DNA of 64,000 nucleotides from Bog-473 sp963711065 (GCA_963711065.1 CAVQCO010000008.1:100544-164543), one strand, 5' to 3'. Positions 1 to 9,966 are shown, counted from the stretch's first letter. Translations and numbers: made by a program. The notes: generated by a model not told the origin, from the sequence alone.

Positions 1-1
1 G

Positions 2-532
2 TTCGCCGGGCTGGACAAGCTGATCGAGGGACGCATCGGCAAGCGCGGCATCGGCTTCCGGGCCGAGGTGCACCGCAAGGATCGTGACGACGGTGAGATC
101 CTGCGTCACGTGCTGCCCGAGGACCTGATCAAGTTCGGGCTCATCCCCGAGTTCATCGGGCGGCTCCCGGTCGTGAGCGCGGTGTCGCCGCTGTTCAAGG
201 ACGCGCTGGTGCAGATCCTGATCGAGCCGAAGAACGCGCTGACGCGCCAGTACGAGCGGGTGTTCGCGCTCGACAACGTGGAGCTCGAGTTCACGCCCGA
301 CGCGCTCGAGGCGGTGGCCGAGCAGGCGCTGCTCCGGGGCACCGGCGCCCGGGGCCTGCGCGCCATCCTCGAAGAGGTCCTGCTCGACGTGATGTACGAC
401 CTCCCGAGCCGCACCGACGTGGGCAAGTGCGTGGTGGACCGTTCCGTGGTGCTGGACCGGGTGGCGCCGACCCTGGTGCCGCTCGGCGGCGCGCCGGTCA
501 AGGCGACCCGCTCGCGCCGCGCCGCGTCCTGA
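2..532 (+). CDS. clpX: ATP-dependent Clp protease ATP-binding subunit ClpX, C-terminal part
   Basis: This is the last 176 codons of the AAA+ unfoldase that feeds substrates to ClpP; the start lies outside the window and the frame is open from base 2. The visible part carries the ClpX motif GLIPEFIGRLPVV (about residues 50-62 of the fragment), in which the arginine belongs to the sensor and arginine-finger region, and the sensor-2 block GARGLRAI typical of ClpX/HslU. It ends in a short Arg/Ala-rich tail. The stop is 17 bases before the chosen folC start, so the two are probably co-transcribed. In many actinobacteria valS lies between clpX and folC; it is absent here. Identity is secure from motif and context. 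Confidence 0.95.
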   Translation, partial: FAGLDKLIEGRIGKRGIGFRAEVHRKDRDDGEILRHVLPEDLIKFGLIPEFIGRLPVVSAVSPLFKDALVQILIEPKNALTRQYERVFALDNVELEFTPDALEAVAEQALLRGTGARGLRAILEEVLLDVMYDLPSRTDVGKCVVDRSVVLDRVAPTLVPLGGAPVKATRSRRAAS

Positions 533-549
533 ACGAACCGGTCCCGGCG

Positions 550-1896
550 GTGCCCGCGCCCTTCGTCGGGCTCGACGACGCGCTGGCGTGGCTCGACGAC
601 CACATCGACTTCGAGGCGAGCATGCCCCGTCGCCGCGCGCTGCCGACCCTCGAGCGGATGCACGCGCTGACGTCGCTGCTCGGCGAACCCCAGGACTCCA
701 TCCCGTCCATCCACATCACCGGTACGAACGGCAAGGGGTCCACCTCGGCCATGGCGACGTCGTTGCTCATGGCGAACGGACTGAGCGTCGGCACCTACAC
801 GAGCCCCAACCTGCACACCGTGGCGGAGCGCCTGGCTCGCAACGGCGAGCCGATCGACGAGGAGTCCCTGGCTGCCGTCCTGGCCGAGCTCGCGCTCCTC
901 GAGCCGCTGCTCACCGAGCGACCGACGCGCTTTGAGCTGCTGACCGCGGCCGCCCTGTCGTGGTTCGCCACCGAGGCCGTCGACAGCATGGTCGTGGAGG
1001 TGGGGCTCGGGGGCACCTGGGACTGCACCAACGTCGTGCGCGGCGCCGTGGCCGTGCTCACCAACGTCAGCTTCGACCACACGGACGTCCTGGGCCCGAC
1101 CCTGGAGGGGATCGCCGCCGACAAAGCCGGCATCATCGAGCCGGGCAGCCGGGTGGTCGTGGGAGAAATGGCCCCTGACCTGGTCGACATCGTCGCCTCG
1201 CGGGCCGAGGAGATGGGCGCGGCCTCGTTCTGGGTGGCCGGCCGGGACTTCGGCTGCGAGTCGAACCGGGTTGCCGTCGGCGGGCGCCTGGTGACGCTGT
1301 GGACCCCCGGTGGGCGTTACGAGGATGTCTTCGTCCCGCTGCACGGTGCCCACCAGGGGGTCAACGCAGCCGTCGCGCTGGCTGCGGTCGAGGCGTTCTT
1401 CGACACCCCGCTGGCGCGCGACGTCGTGGACGAGGGTCTGGCCGCCGTGCGCGTGCCGGGACGCCTCGAGGTCCTGGGCCGGCGTCCGCTGCTGCTGGTC
1501 GACGGCGCCCACAACGCGGCGGGCATGGCGGCGTTGGCCGACGCCTTGACGGAGGAGTTCGCGGTCGACGGTGTGTCGATCGCAGTCGTGGGCATGCTTT
1601 CGGGACGCGACCCCTCCGCCATGTTGGGGCCGCTCGCGTCGGCCGGCGTCACGGTGGTCGTCGCGTGCGAGCCCGACTCGCCGCGTGCGATACCGGCGGC
1701 CGCGGTCGCCGAGGCCGGCCGTGCGCTCGGGCTCGCCGTGATGGAGGAGCCCGACGTGGGCAACGCGCTGCGCGCGGCGCGCGGGATGGTCGGTGCCGAC
1801 GGGCTGGTCGTCGTGGCGGGCTCGCTCTACGTGGTGGGCGCAGCGCGCGCCGACGCGCTCGCCTCCGCCGTGCCCTGGGAGGACGCCGGGCGCTGA
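550..1896 (+). CDS. folC: Bifunctional folylpolyglutamate synthase / dihydrofolate synthase
   Basis: FolC adds glutamate to dihydropteroate and to folates in the cytoplasm, using ATP. The 448-residue product matches the family length. The Mur-ligase P-loop GTNGKGST sits at about residues 57-64, followed by the folate-loop segment SPNLHTVAER, the central FDHTDVLG motif, and the C-terminal domain motif DGAHN, which binds the glutamate end. I place the start at GTG 550; the frame is open further upstream into clpX (to GTG 427) but that stretch reads as a shadow of clpX. The next gene, ndk, begins 42 bases after the stop and has its own -10 box. Confidence 0.93.
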   Translation: MPAPFVGLDDALAWLDDHIDFEASMPRRRALPTLERMHALTSLLGEPQDSIPSIHITGTNGKGSTSAMATSLLMANGLSVGTYTSPNLHTVAERLARNGEPIDEESLAAVLAELALLEPLLTERPTRFELLTAAALSWFATEAVDSMVVEVGLGGTWDCTNVVRGAVAVLTNVSFDHTDVLGPTLEGIAADKAGIIEPGSRVVVGEMAPDLVDIVASRAEEMGAASFWVAGRDFGCESNRVAVGGRLVTLWTPGGRYEDVFVPLHGAHQGVNAAVALAAVEAFFDTPLARDVVDEGLAAVRVPGRLEVLGRRPLLLVDGAHNAAGMAALADALTEEFAVDGVSIAVVGMLSGRDPSAMLGPLASAGVTVVVACEPDSPRAIPAAAVAEAGRALGLAVMEEPDVGNALRAARGMVGADGLVVVAGSLYVVGAARADALASAVPWEDAGR

Positions 1897-1923
1897 CGAC
1901 GGCCGGGTCGCGTGCCGGTTGTG

Positions 1924-1929
1924 TAGTGT
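1924..1929 (+). promoter_or_regulatory. -10 box TAGTGT of a leaderless ndk promoter
   Basis: TAGTGT lies nine bases before the GTG of ndk and there is no Shine-Dalgarno sequence between them. A transcript starting about seven bases after the box would begin at or next to the start codon. The same spacing recurs at many genes in this window. No clear -35 box is visible. Confidence 0.5.
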
Positions 1930-1938
1930 CGACCACCC

Positions 1939-2355
1939 GTGGACCGCACCCTTGTCATCGTGAAGCCGGACGGCGTCGAGCGCGGCCTGGCCGGCGAGAT
2001 CGTCAGCCGGCTGGAACGCAAGAAACTGCGCCTAGTGGCGGCCGAGCTCCGGACCCTCACCTCGCAGGTGGCCGAGGCGCACTACGCCGAGCACCGCGAG
2101 CGCCCGTTCTTCGACGACCTGGTCGCGTTCATCACGCGGTCGCCCTCCCTCGTCATGGTCGTCGAGGGTCCCGCGGACACGTACGCCGTGGTCCGCCTGA
2201 TGATGGGAGGGACGAACCCCGCCGAGGCGGCGCCGGGCACCATCCGCGGCGATCTCGGCATCGAGACGGCCGAGAACCTCGTGCACGGGTCCGATTCGCA
2301 CGAATCCGCGGCGCGGGAGATCGCACTCTTCTTCCCCAATTTGGCGACGCCGTAG
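1939..2355 (+). CDS. ndk: Nucleoside diphosphate kinase
   Basis: NDK transfers the gamma phosphate of ATP to NDPs through a phosphohistidine. The 138-residue protein has the N-terminal signature TLVIVKPDGV with Lys9, the RPFF segment, and the active-site NLVHGSDS in which His116 is the phosphorylated residue. The GTG start is fixed by the family N-terminus and by a TAGTGT -10 box nine bases upstream. It lies between folC and mreB, as in other actinobacteria. Nothing unusual is seen. Confidence 0.97.
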   Translation: MDRTLVIVKPDGVERGLAGEIVSRLERKKLRLVAAELRTLTSQVAEAHYAEHRERPFFDDLVAFITRSPSLVMVVEGPADTYAVVRLMMGGTNPAEAAPGTIRGDLGIETAENLVHGSDSHESAAREIALFFPNLATP

Positions 2356-2426
2356 GCACCTTCGCGCGGGACTTCGGCGCGTGCGCCGGAAATCCCAGGT
2401 CAGATAGGTGTGGCAGCCCGTCCGCC

Positions 2427-2455
2427 TTGTGGACCTCGGGCGAGTCCCGTAGCCT
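2427..2455 (+). promoter_or_regulatory. Candidate promoter of the mreBCD-mrdA operon
   Basis: TTGTGG (2427-2432) and TAGCCT (2450-2455) are separated by 17 bases, the standard spacing for a housekeeping promoter. A start near 2462 would give a leader of about 60 bases before mreB, which has a Shine-Dalgarno GGGAGAG. This is sequence inspection only. Confidence 0.45.
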
Positions 2456-2523
2456 GTGTGCGCACCACCAGGGGTGCCGGCTCCGCCGGCGCCCATCCGG
2501 AGTCCCTCGGGAGAGTTCCAGCT

Positions 2524-3555
2524 ATGGCCGAAAACCGCCTTTCCCTCCTTGGTCGTGACATGGCCGTCGACCTCGGCACCGCCAACACGTTGGTGTACGT
2601 CCGCGGCCGCGGCATCGTCCTCAACGAGCCTTCCGTCGTCGCCGTCGACATCAAGGACGGGAGGCCGCTGGCCGTGGGGGCCGAGGCCAAGCGGATGATC
2701 GGCCGGACGCCGTCGAACATCCAGGCCATCCGTCCCCTCAAGGACGGGGTCATCGCCGACTTCGAGATCTGCGAGAAGATGCTGCGCTACTTCATCCACC
2801 GGGTGCACCAGCGCCGCTTCGCCAAGCCGCGCATGGTCATCTGCGTGCCCTCCGGCATCACGGGCGTCGAGCGCCGGGCGGTCATGGAGGCTGCCGAGTA
2901 CGCCGGCGCACGGCGCGCCTACATCATCGAGGAGCCGATGGCCGCGGCGATCGGCGCCGGCCTCCCCGTGCACGAGCCGACGGGCAACATGGTGGTCGAC
3001 ATCGGAGGTGGGACGACCGAGGTCGCCGTGATCTCGCTCGGCGGGATCGTCACCAGCCAGTCCGTGCGCATCGGGGGCGACGAGCTCGACGAGGCGATCG
3101 TCTCGTTCGTGAAGAAGGAGTTCAGCCTCGCGCTCGGCGAGCGCACGGCAGAGGAGATCAAGATCACCCTGGGGTCGGCCTACCCGTTGGAACAAGAGCT
3201 GCACGCCGAGATTCGCGGCCGCGACCTCGTGAGTGGACTCCCCAAGACGATCGTCGTCTCCACCGAGGAGATCCGGCGGGCCATCGAGGAGCCCGTGTCC
3301 GCGATCATCGACGCCGTCAAGGTCACCTTGGACCGGACCCCGCCCGAGCTGGCGGCGGACATCATGGAGCAGGGCATCGTGCTGACAGGAGGCGGGGCGC
3401 TCCTCCACGGGCTCGAGGCACGCCTTCAGCACGAGACCGGCATGCCGATCGTGGTGGCCAGGGACCCCCTGAACTGCGTCGCCATCGGCAGCGGGCAGTG
3501 CCTGGAAGAGTTCGAAGCGCTGAAGAGGGTGCTGATCACCACCTCCACGCGCTGA
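2524..3555 (+). CDS. mreB: Rod shape-determining protein MreB
   Basis: MreB is the bacterial actin homologue that forms membrane-bound filaments and positions the elongasome for lateral wall synthesis. The 343 residues match the family. The phosphate-1 loop DLGTANTLVYVRG is at about residues 15-27 and the phosphate-2 loop DIGGGTTEVAVIS at about 159-171; the adenosine-binding LTGGGALLHGLE lies near the C-terminus. ATG 2524 is chosen because it follows GGGAGAG at a good distance and matches the family N-terminus; the open frame upstream to 2410 is not needed. It heads mreB-mreC-mreD-mrdA. Having the full set implies a rod-shaped cell, though rodA is not next to mrdA. Confidence 0.97.
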   Translation: MAENRLSLLGRDMAVDLGTANTLVYVRGRGIVLNEPSVVAVDIKDGRPLAVGAEAKRMIGRTPSNIQAIRPLKDGVIADFEICEKMLRYFIHRVHQRRFAKPRMVICVPSGITGVERRAVMEAAEYAGARRAYIIEEPMAAAIGAGLPVHEPTGNMVVDIGGGTTEVAVISLGGIVTSQSVRIGGDELDEAIVSFVKKEFSLALGERTAEEIKITLGSAYPLEQELHAEIRGRDLVSGLPKTIVVSTEEIRRAIEEPVSAIIDAVKVTLDRTPPELAADIMEQGIVLTGGGALLHGLEARLQHETGMPIVVARDPLNCVAIGSGQCLEEFEALKRVLITTSTR

Positions 3556-3577
3556 CGTATCGACCGGTTTCCTCTGG

Positions 3578-4409
3578 GTGGCCCGGTCACGGCGGTCGCG
3601 CCGCACGCTGACGGTCATCATCCTCGTCGTTCTCTCGCTGTCCCTGATCTCGCTCGACCTCAACGGCCGGACCCACAGCCTGACGTCGGGCGTGAAGTCC
3701 GTGGCCAACGACGTCTACGCGCCGTTGCGCCAAGGCGTGCTCGACGTGATCAGTCCCATCGGCAACTTCTTCGCCGGCGCGTTCAACTACGGCTCCTTGC
3801 AGTCGGAGAACGAGAAGCTGCAGCGCACGATCGGGCAACTCCGGGCCGCCCAGGCCGAGCGCACCTTCGAGGAGACCCAGCTGAGAGAATTCGACCGCGC
3901 TGCAGAACCTTCCCTTCCTGCAGTCGCTGCCCACCGTCACCGCGCAGACCATCGACCAGTACACGTCCAACTTCACGGCGACCATCACGCTGGACAAGGG
4001 CCGGGCCGACGGGGTGGACGTGGGCTTCCCGGTCGTCGGGGCCGGAGGCCTCGTGGGGCAGGTGATCCAGTCGTTCCACCACACGTCGGTGGTGCGCCTG
4101 ATCACCGATGGCCAGTCAAAGGTCGGCGTGACGTTCGGCAACCAGCTGACGGGGATCGTCGACGGCCAGGGCCCCGAGAGCTCCATGACCGCAGACCTCG
4201 TGGCACCGCACACGCCCCTGCACAAGGGGGAGGTCATGTTCACGAGCAGCCTCGATGCGGCGTCGTTCCCACCCGGGATCCCGGTTGCCGCCGTGCGGTC
4301 GTTCCACACCGCGGCCGGCGCCAGCCAGGAGAGCATCGAGGTCGACCCCAGGGCCGACCTCGATGCTCTCGCCTACGTGGACATCGTGCAGTGGGTGCCG
4401 CCGGCATGA
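3578..4409 (+). CDS. mreC: Rod shape-determining protein MreC, reading frame broken at 3899
   Basis: MreC is a periplasm-facing elongasome scaffold with one N-terminal transmembrane helix (about residues 11-27, LTVIILVVLSLSLISLDL), a coiled coil and a two-barrel domain. The first 107 codons from GTG 3578 are typical, ending in LREFDR. The rest, including FTATITLDKGRADGVDVG and GGLVGQVIQSF, is in the +1 frame. Removing one G at 3899 restores an uninterrupted protein of about 276 residues with LQNLPFLQSLPTVTA across the joint; loss of two bases would also do it. The gene is normally essential with mreB, so a sequence error is likelier than a true knock-out. The stop overlaps the mreD ATG (ATGA). 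Confidence 0.85.
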
Positions 4410-4942
4410 CCGCTCGCGCGGTCCTCCGGGTCGCCCTGGTGATCTTCGTGGCGCTGATGGTGCAGCAGACGGTGATGGTGGCGCTGCGCATCGGCGGCGC
4501 CCATCCCGAGCTCCTGTGGCTGCTCCCCATCACCGCGGCGCTGCTCGACGGGCCCGAGACCGGCGCCATCGTGGGGTTCTGGGCAGGCCTGGCGTTCGAC
4601 CTGGTCCTGCCGACGCCCTTCGGCCTGTCCGCCCTGGTGGGCTGCCTGCTCGGCTACGTCACCGGGTCGCTCACGGCGGCGGTGGACCCCCGAGCGGCCT
4701 GGCTGAAGCCGGTGGCCGCGCTCGCGGGGAGCGTCGCAGCGGACATGCTGTTCGCCGTGCTCGGTGCGATCCTCGGTCAGCAACAGATGGTGCAGGTGGA
4801 CTTCCTGGCCCTGTGCCTGGTCGTTGGCGTGTCCAGTCTGGTGCTGGTCCTCCCGGTCAATCGGCTCATGCGCTGGGCCCTGGCCGGCGAGAACAACCGC
4901 CGCTCGCTCGTGCCGGCGCAGACGCCCAGCAGGGCCTGGTGA
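4406..4942 (+). CDS. mreD: Rod shape-determining protein MreD
   Basis: MreD is a small integral membrane partner of MreC. The 178-residue product begins MTARAVLRVALVIFVALMV and contains about five hydrophobic segments; the central LLPITAALLDGPETGAIVGF, followed by LPTPFGLSALVG, matches the family pattern of a Gly-rich loop between helices. ATG 4406 overlaps the mreC stop by four bases and the gene's stop overlaps the mrdA GTG by four, so translation is probably coupled. Its frame equals that of the first part of mreC, so the uncorrected sequence reads as one artificial MreC-MreD fusion from 3578 to 4942. Confidence 0.92.
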   Translation: MTARAVLRVALVIFVALMVQQTVMVALRIGGAHPELLWLLPITAALLDGPETGAIVGFWAGLAFDLVLPTPFGLSALVGCLLGYVTGSLTAAVDPRAAWLKPVAALAGSVAADMLFAVLGAILGQQQMVQVDFLALCLVVGVSSLVLVLPVNRLMRWALAGENNRRSLVPAQTPSRAW

Positions 4943-7167
4943 AGCGGACCTTCCGGCACCCGATCCGCGGCGACCGGCTCCACCCCAAGCCCTCGACGCG
5001 TCCGGCGCGCCGCCAGTCCTGGCGCACCGACGCGCGTCAGCCGCGCATGCGCCCGCGCAAGAGCGTCAACGTGGCCTCCATCGTCGGGAACCCCGAAGAG
5101 GAGGAGTCCCGCCCGAACCTGCGGCTTCGGGTCGTGGGGATCGCCGTGCTGCTGCTCTTCGGGGTCCTCGTGCTGCGCCTGTGGACCCTCCAGGTTGTCG
5201 AGGGCAAGACCTACGCGGCCGCCGTGACGCGGAACCAGGTACGGGTCGTGAGCATCGCTGCGCCGCGCGGTGAGATCGTGGATCGTAACGGCACCGTGCT
5301 GGTCTCCAACATCCCGCAGCAGGAGATTCTGCTTTCGCGCGCCGAGGCGGCGCAGAACCCGGGCATCGTCGGGATGGTGGCCGCGCTGGTCGGCCAGACG
5401 CCGGCGCAGGTCACCGCGTCCATCAACAACAACCAGTACAGCCCCTATGAGCCCGTGCCCGTGGCGGTCGGCGTCTCGACCGCAACCGTGCAGTTCCTCC
5501 AGACGCACCAGTCGGAATACCCCGGCGTGAGCGTCGAGACGGTGGCCCAGCGGACCTATCCCCAGGGCGGGACGACGGCCACCCACGTCCTCGGGTTCGT
5601 GGGTGACATCACCGGGAGCTATCTGGCCGCCCACCCCAACGACGGCTACACCCAGGGCAGCAAGATCGGCCTGTCGGGCATCGAGGGCCAGTACGAGCCG
5701 TACCTTCGTGGGGTCGACGGTCGCCAGGCGCTCTCCGTCGATGCCAGCGGCACCGTGGTGGGGACCCTCAGCACCACCGCCCCGCAGATCGGCAGCACCG
5801 TGGTGCTCAACGTCGACGCCGGGCTGCAGCAGGCCGTCCAGAACGACCTCCAACAACAGATACTGGCGGACCGACAGACGCTCGACACCATCGACAACAA
5901 GTACCCACCGGCCCCGAACGGCGCCGTCGTGGTGATGAACCCCCAGAACGGCCAGGTGCTCGCGATCGCCTCCTACCCGTCCTACGACCTCAACCAGTGG
6001 GTGGGCGGCATCTCGTCGGCCAACTTCAGCGCCCTGCAGGCGTCGGGTGCGGAGAACAACGACGCCATCGAGGGGCAGTACACGCCGGGCTCGACCTTCA
6101 AGCTCGTCACGGCGACGGCGGCGCTCCAGGACGGGCTCATCACGCCCGGCACCCCGTACTACGACTCGGGCCACTACAAGATCACGGGGTGCCCTGCGCC
6201 CGGAGTCAACAACGACACCGGCTGCACCCTCAGCGACAACCCGGGCGACGGCACCGGCACCTACGACGTCAGCGGCGCCCTGACCGTGTCGAGCGACGCG
6301 TTCTTCTACCACCTGGGCGACCAGTTCTGGCAGGAGCGCGGCACCTTCGGGATCACGCCGATCCAGAACGAGGCGACCGCCTACGGGGAGGGGACCATCA
6401 CCGGGATCGACCTCCCCGGGGAGGCGCAGGGGCGGGTCGACGGCTACCTGCTCCGGGCCAAGCTGCACGCCGAGGCCCCCAAGGCGTTCCCCTATGCGGC
6501 CTCGTGGTTCACCGGCGACAACGTCGAACTGGCCTTCGGGCAGGGCGAGACCGTGCTGACGCCGATTGAGCAAGCGGTCGCCTACGCCACCTTCGCCAAC
6601 GGCGGCACGCGCTACGCGCCGCAGGTCGCCTCCGAGATCGTCGACCCCCTGACCGGCAAGGTGGTCAAGAAGCTGGCACCACAGGTGACCGGGCACGTGA
6701 GCATCTCTCCGGCGAACTACTCGGCCATCCTCCAGGGGCTCGAGGGCGTGATCTCGAACCCGAGCGGCACCGCGTACGGGGACTTCCAGGGCTTCCCCTC
6801 ATCGTGGAACCTCGCCGGCAAGACGGGCACCGCCTCGAACCAGGCTGGCCTCTCGCCCAACTCCTGGTTCGTCGCCTTCGGTCCCAACCCCAACCCGACC
6901 TATCTCGTGCTGGCCGTGATCGACCAGGGTGGGTACGGCGCCCAGGCCGCCGCCCCGCTCGTGCGCAACATCTTCGACTACATCGCGGCCAACCCGGAGG
7001 TCGCGCAGGCGAAGACGCCGACGCCGGCCACCCCCCCGAGCCTGACCGCGCCGGCGGTCAACCCGCCGCTCGGGACGCCCACGACGACGACGACCACGAC
7101 GCCCGGCTCCAGGAGTCCCGGCACCGGCGCGACAACCACCACGACGACCGGCACACGGGGGGGCTGA
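4939..7167 (+). CDS. mrdA: Penicillin-binding protein 2 (elongasome transpeptidase)
   Basis: This class B PBP cross-links peptidoglycan during side-wall growth. The 742 residues comprise a basic cytoplasmic tail, one transmembrane helix (about residues 62-80), the dimerisation domain, and the transpeptidase domain with STFK (Ser385 catalytic), SSD (about 450) and KTGT (about 628). A Thr/Pro-rich C-terminal tail of about 45 residues after the enzyme domain is probably a flexible wall-spanning segment. GTG 4939 overlaps the mreD stop (GTGA). In most actinobacteria rodA, the partner glycosyltransferase, follows; here the next gene is a radical SAM protein, so RodA must be encoded elsewhere. Confidence 0.95.
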   Translation: MKRTFRHPIRGDRLHPKPSTRPARRQSWRTDARQPRMRPRKSVNVASIVGNPEEEESRPNLRLRVVGIAVLLLFGVLVLRLWTLQVVEGKTYAAAVTRNQVRVVSIAAPRGEIVDRNGTVLVSNIPQQEILLSRAEAAQNPGIVGMVAALVGQTPAQVTASINNNQYSPYEPVPVAVGVSTATVQFLQTHQSEYPGVSVETVAQRTYPQGGTTATHVLGFVGDITGSYLAAHPNDGYTQGSKIGLSGIEGQYEPYLRGVDGRQALSVDASGTVVGTLSTTAPQIGSTVVLNVDAGLQQAVQNDLQQQILADRQTLDTIDNKYPPAPNGAVVVMNPQNGQVLAIASYPSYDLNQWVGGISSANFSALQASGAENNDAIEGQYTPGSTFKLVTATAALQDGLITPGTPYYDSGHYKITGCPAPGVNNDTGCTLSDNPGDGTGTYDVSGALTVSSDAFFYHLGDQFWQERGTFGITPIQNEATAYGEGTITGIDLPGEAQGRVDGYLLRAKLHAEAPKAFPYAASWFTGDNVELAFGQGETVLTPIEQAVAYATFANGGTRYAPQVASEIVDPLTGKVVKKLAPQVTGHVSISPANYSAILQGLEGVISNPSGTAYGDFQGFPSSWNLAGKTGTASNQAGLSPNSWFVAFGPNPNPTYLVLAVIDQGGYGAQAAAPLVRNIFDYIAANPEVAQAKTPTPATPPSLTAPAVNPPLGTPTTTTTTTPGSRSPGTGATTTTTTGTRGG

Positions 7168-7210
7168 GCGACCCGGGAGGCAGCGGGGTGTCCTCTAGCG
7201 TGGAAGGGCG

Positions 7211-9155
7211 ATGGAGACCCTGTGGCCCGAGATCGAGCGCCTGCTTCCCACGGTGTCCAAGCCGGCCCGCTACATCGGCGGTGAGCAGGGTGCCGTGCTC
7301 CCCGTGCACGGCACGGGGAAGGTGGCCTGGCTGCTCATCTACCCCGACACCTACGAGATCGGCCTGCCCAACCAGGGGCTGCAGATCCTCTACGAGATCC
7401 TCAACGAGCGGGGCGACGCATTGGCCGAGCGGGCCTACGCCCCGTGGGTCGACATGGAGGCGGCCATGCGCGCCGCCGCCGTCCCCCTCTTCAGCGTGGA
7501 GCAGCACCTCCCGGCCGCCGCTTTCGACGTCCTGGCCTTCAACCTGTCGGCCGAGCTCGTCTACACCAACGTCCTCAACCTGATCGACCTGGCCGGCGTG
7601 CCCTTGCACGCGGTGGAGCGGGCCGGGGCCGACGCCCTCGTCGTCGCCGGGGGCCACTGCGCCTTCAACCCCGAGCCGCTGGCCGACTTCGTCGACGCCT
7701 TCGTGCTGGGCGACGGGGAGGAGGCGGTGGGCGAGGTCAACGAGGTGCTGGCCGACTGGCTGTGGACCGCACCGCCCGAGGAGCGTGATCGCACGGCGCT
7801 GCTGCGCGCGCTGGCCCGGCTGGAGGGGGTGTACGTGCCGGCGCTCTACGCCCCGGCCTACGAGAGCGGCCGTCTGGTGTCGACCCTCCCGGTCGACCCC
7901 GGCGTGCCGGCGACGGTGGCGAAGCGGACGGTGGCCGACCTCGCCGACTGGCCCTACCCCTCCCGGCAACTGGTCCCGCTGACCGAGGTCGTCCACGACC
8001 GGCTGAACGTCGAGGTCTTCCGGGGCTGCACGCGGGGGTGCCGCTTCTGCCAGGCCGGCATGATCACCCGGCCGGTGCGCGAGCGCCCGGCCGCACAGGT
8101 GCGCGAGCTCGGTGCGCAAGGGTCTGGAGCGGACCGGCTACGACGAGGTGACGCTGACCTCGCTCTCGACGGCCGACTTCTCGGGCATCGAGGACACGGT
8201 GCGCGACATCGTCGACGACCCCGAGCACGGCGGGCGGGTCTCGGTCAGCCTCCCGTCACTCCGCGTGGACGCGTTCACGGTGGGCACGGCGGCGCAGATC
8301 CAGAAGGTTCGCCGGACAGGCCTCACCTTCGCACCCGAGGGCGGCACCTGGCGGATGCGGCCGGTCATCAACAAGCTGATCACCGAGGAGGATCTCTACG
8401 GCGCGGTCGACTCCGCCTTCAGCCAGGGCTGGCGGCGGGTCAAGCTGTACTTCCTCATCGGCCTGCCCACCGAGCGCGACGAGGACGTGCTCGGCATCGC
8501 CGAGCTGGGGGCACGGTGCGTCGAGATCGGCCGGCGTCACCAGAAGTCGGTCAACGTGGTGGCCTCGGTGGGCGGTTTCGTGCCCAAGGCCCACACGCCC
8601 TTCCAGTGGTTCGGCCAGGACAGCGTGGTCGGGTTGGAGCGCAAGGTCGTCCTCTTGCGTGAGGCGGCGCGGCGCACCCGGGGCCTGACGATCCGCTGGC
8701 ACGACCCCGCCGCCTCGGTCGCCGAGGGCCTGGCCAGCCGGGGCGACCGGCGCATGGGCGCCGTGATCGAGCGGGTGTGGCGGGCCGGCGGCACCTTCCA
8801 GGAGTGGTCCGAGCGCTTCGACCTCTCCCTGTGGACCAGCGCCCTCGCCGCCGAGGGGCTGAGCCTCCAGGACGTGTGCCACCGCGAACGGGGCGCCGAC
8901 GAGGCGCTGCCGTGGGACCACATCTCTGCCGGCCTGCACCGCGACTTCCTCTGGGGCGACTGGCAGGACGCCCTGGCCCGGGTGACGGTGGAGGACTGCC
9001 GCTGGACCCCGTGCTACGACTGCGGCGCCTGCACCGGGTTCGGGCTCGAGCACGTGGTGGCCTCCCCGGTCCCGCCGGCGGGGGGCAGCCAGGGCACGGG
9101 CCAGGACCTCAGCGTCGGCGACCGGATCCCGGTCCGCCTGGTCGACCGTGCCTGA
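7211..9155 (+). CDS. B12-binding domain radical SAM protein (TIGR03960 type), frame broken at 8111
   Basis: The N-terminal part (about 280 residues) resembles the cobalamin-binding-like domain of this family (IGLPNQGLQILYEILNERGD) and leads to the radical SAM cluster FRGCTRGCRFCQAG near residue 275, where three cysteines bind a 4Fe-4S cluster. After VRERPAAQVREL the frame moves to +1: removing one G at 8111-8112 gives VRKGLERTGYDEVTLTSLS and the rest of the SAM barrel to the stop at 9155, with a C-terminal CYDCGACTGFG. The corrected protein has about 647 residues. Its substrate is not known. It overlaps the following DUF2344 gene by eight bases; in many bacteria the two are fused or adjacent, next to rng. 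Confidence 0.88.
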
Positions 9156-9966
9156 GGAGGGAGCGGAGGCCCGAGCCCAGCGCCGGCTGCGCCTGCGCTT
9201 CGCCAAGACCGGAAAGATCCGCTTCACGAGCCACCGGGACGTGGCCCGGATGTGGGAACGGGCGCTGCGGCGGAGCCGGTTGCCCGTGGCCTATTCGCAG
9301 GGATTCGTCCCGCACCCCCTGGTGAGCTTCGGGCTCGCCCTGCCCACCGGCTGCGAGTCCCGTGGCGAATACCTCGACGTCCGCCTCGGGCCCGCCGGCC
9401 CCGACGAGACCCCGGTCACCGGGCTGCCGTGGGCCCTGAGCACCCTCCTGCCCGAGGGGATCGACGTGACGACGGCCGCGCTGGTCGGTGAGGCGGAGGG
9501 ATCGCTCCAGCAGGAGGTAGCATCGTGTGATTGGGAGCTGGAGGTGCTCGGAGTGCCAGGTGAGGAATTGGCGGAGCGGGTCGACAAGATGCTCGCTGCT
9601 CCCATCCTCACGGTCCGGCGGGAGCGGAAGGGTCGTCAAGCCGAGGACGACATCCGCCCGGCCATCCGGGAACTGTCCGTGACCAGCCCCAACGGTCGGC
9701 TCGAGGCGGCGCTGGCCACGCATCCGCGTGGCGTCCGCCCGGCCGACCTGGTAGCGGCCCTGGGCACCGACGCGGTGCTCGGACGGGCCTGTCGAACGCA
9801 TCAATGGATCGAACGCGACGGCGCACGGTTCGAACCGCTCCCTGTGGGCGGCTCCGGGACCGGCGCGGACGCGGCACAGCACGCGAGGAGGGCTTTCCCT
9901 CATGTCCGAGACGGAAATCAGCCAGACCCCGGAGGGTCCCCCCCGGGAGGCAGCGGGAGGGGCTAG
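9148..9966 (+). CDS. DUF2344 (TIGR03936) protein, partner of the radical SAM protein
   Basis: The 272-residue product has the family N-terminus RLRFAKTGKIRFTSHRD followed by ALRRSRLPVAYSQGF and HPLVSFGLALPTG. In other genomes this domain follows the radical SAM domain, in the same polypeptide or the next gene, and precedes rng; a role with a tRNA- or ribosome-related modification is guessed from that context only. GTG 9148 overlaps the upstream stop. The last 21 codons overlap the start of rng by 65 bases and are Gly/Pro/Arg-rich, so the true C-terminus may be shorter and an undetected shift is possible. Confidence 0.85.
   Translation: MPEEGAEARAQRRLRLRFAKTGKIRFTSHRDVARMWERALRRSRLPVAYSQGFVPHPLVSFGLALPTGCESRGEYLDVRLGPAGPDETPVTGLPWALSTLLPEGIDVTTAALVGEAEGSLQQEVASCDWELEVLGVPGEELAERVDKMLAAPILTVRRERKGRQAEDDIRPAIRELSVTSPNGRLEAALATHPRGVRPADLVAALGTDAVLGRACRTHQWIERDGARFEPLPVGGSGTGADAAQHARRAFPHVRDGNQPDPGGSPPGGSGRG

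Noticed and set aside
3578..4942. Apparent MreC-MreD fusion protein
   Set aside because: The middle of this frame (about 3900-4405) is out-of-frame Arg/His-rich noise, while the correct MreC continues in another frame to 4409. It is a product of the single-base shift.
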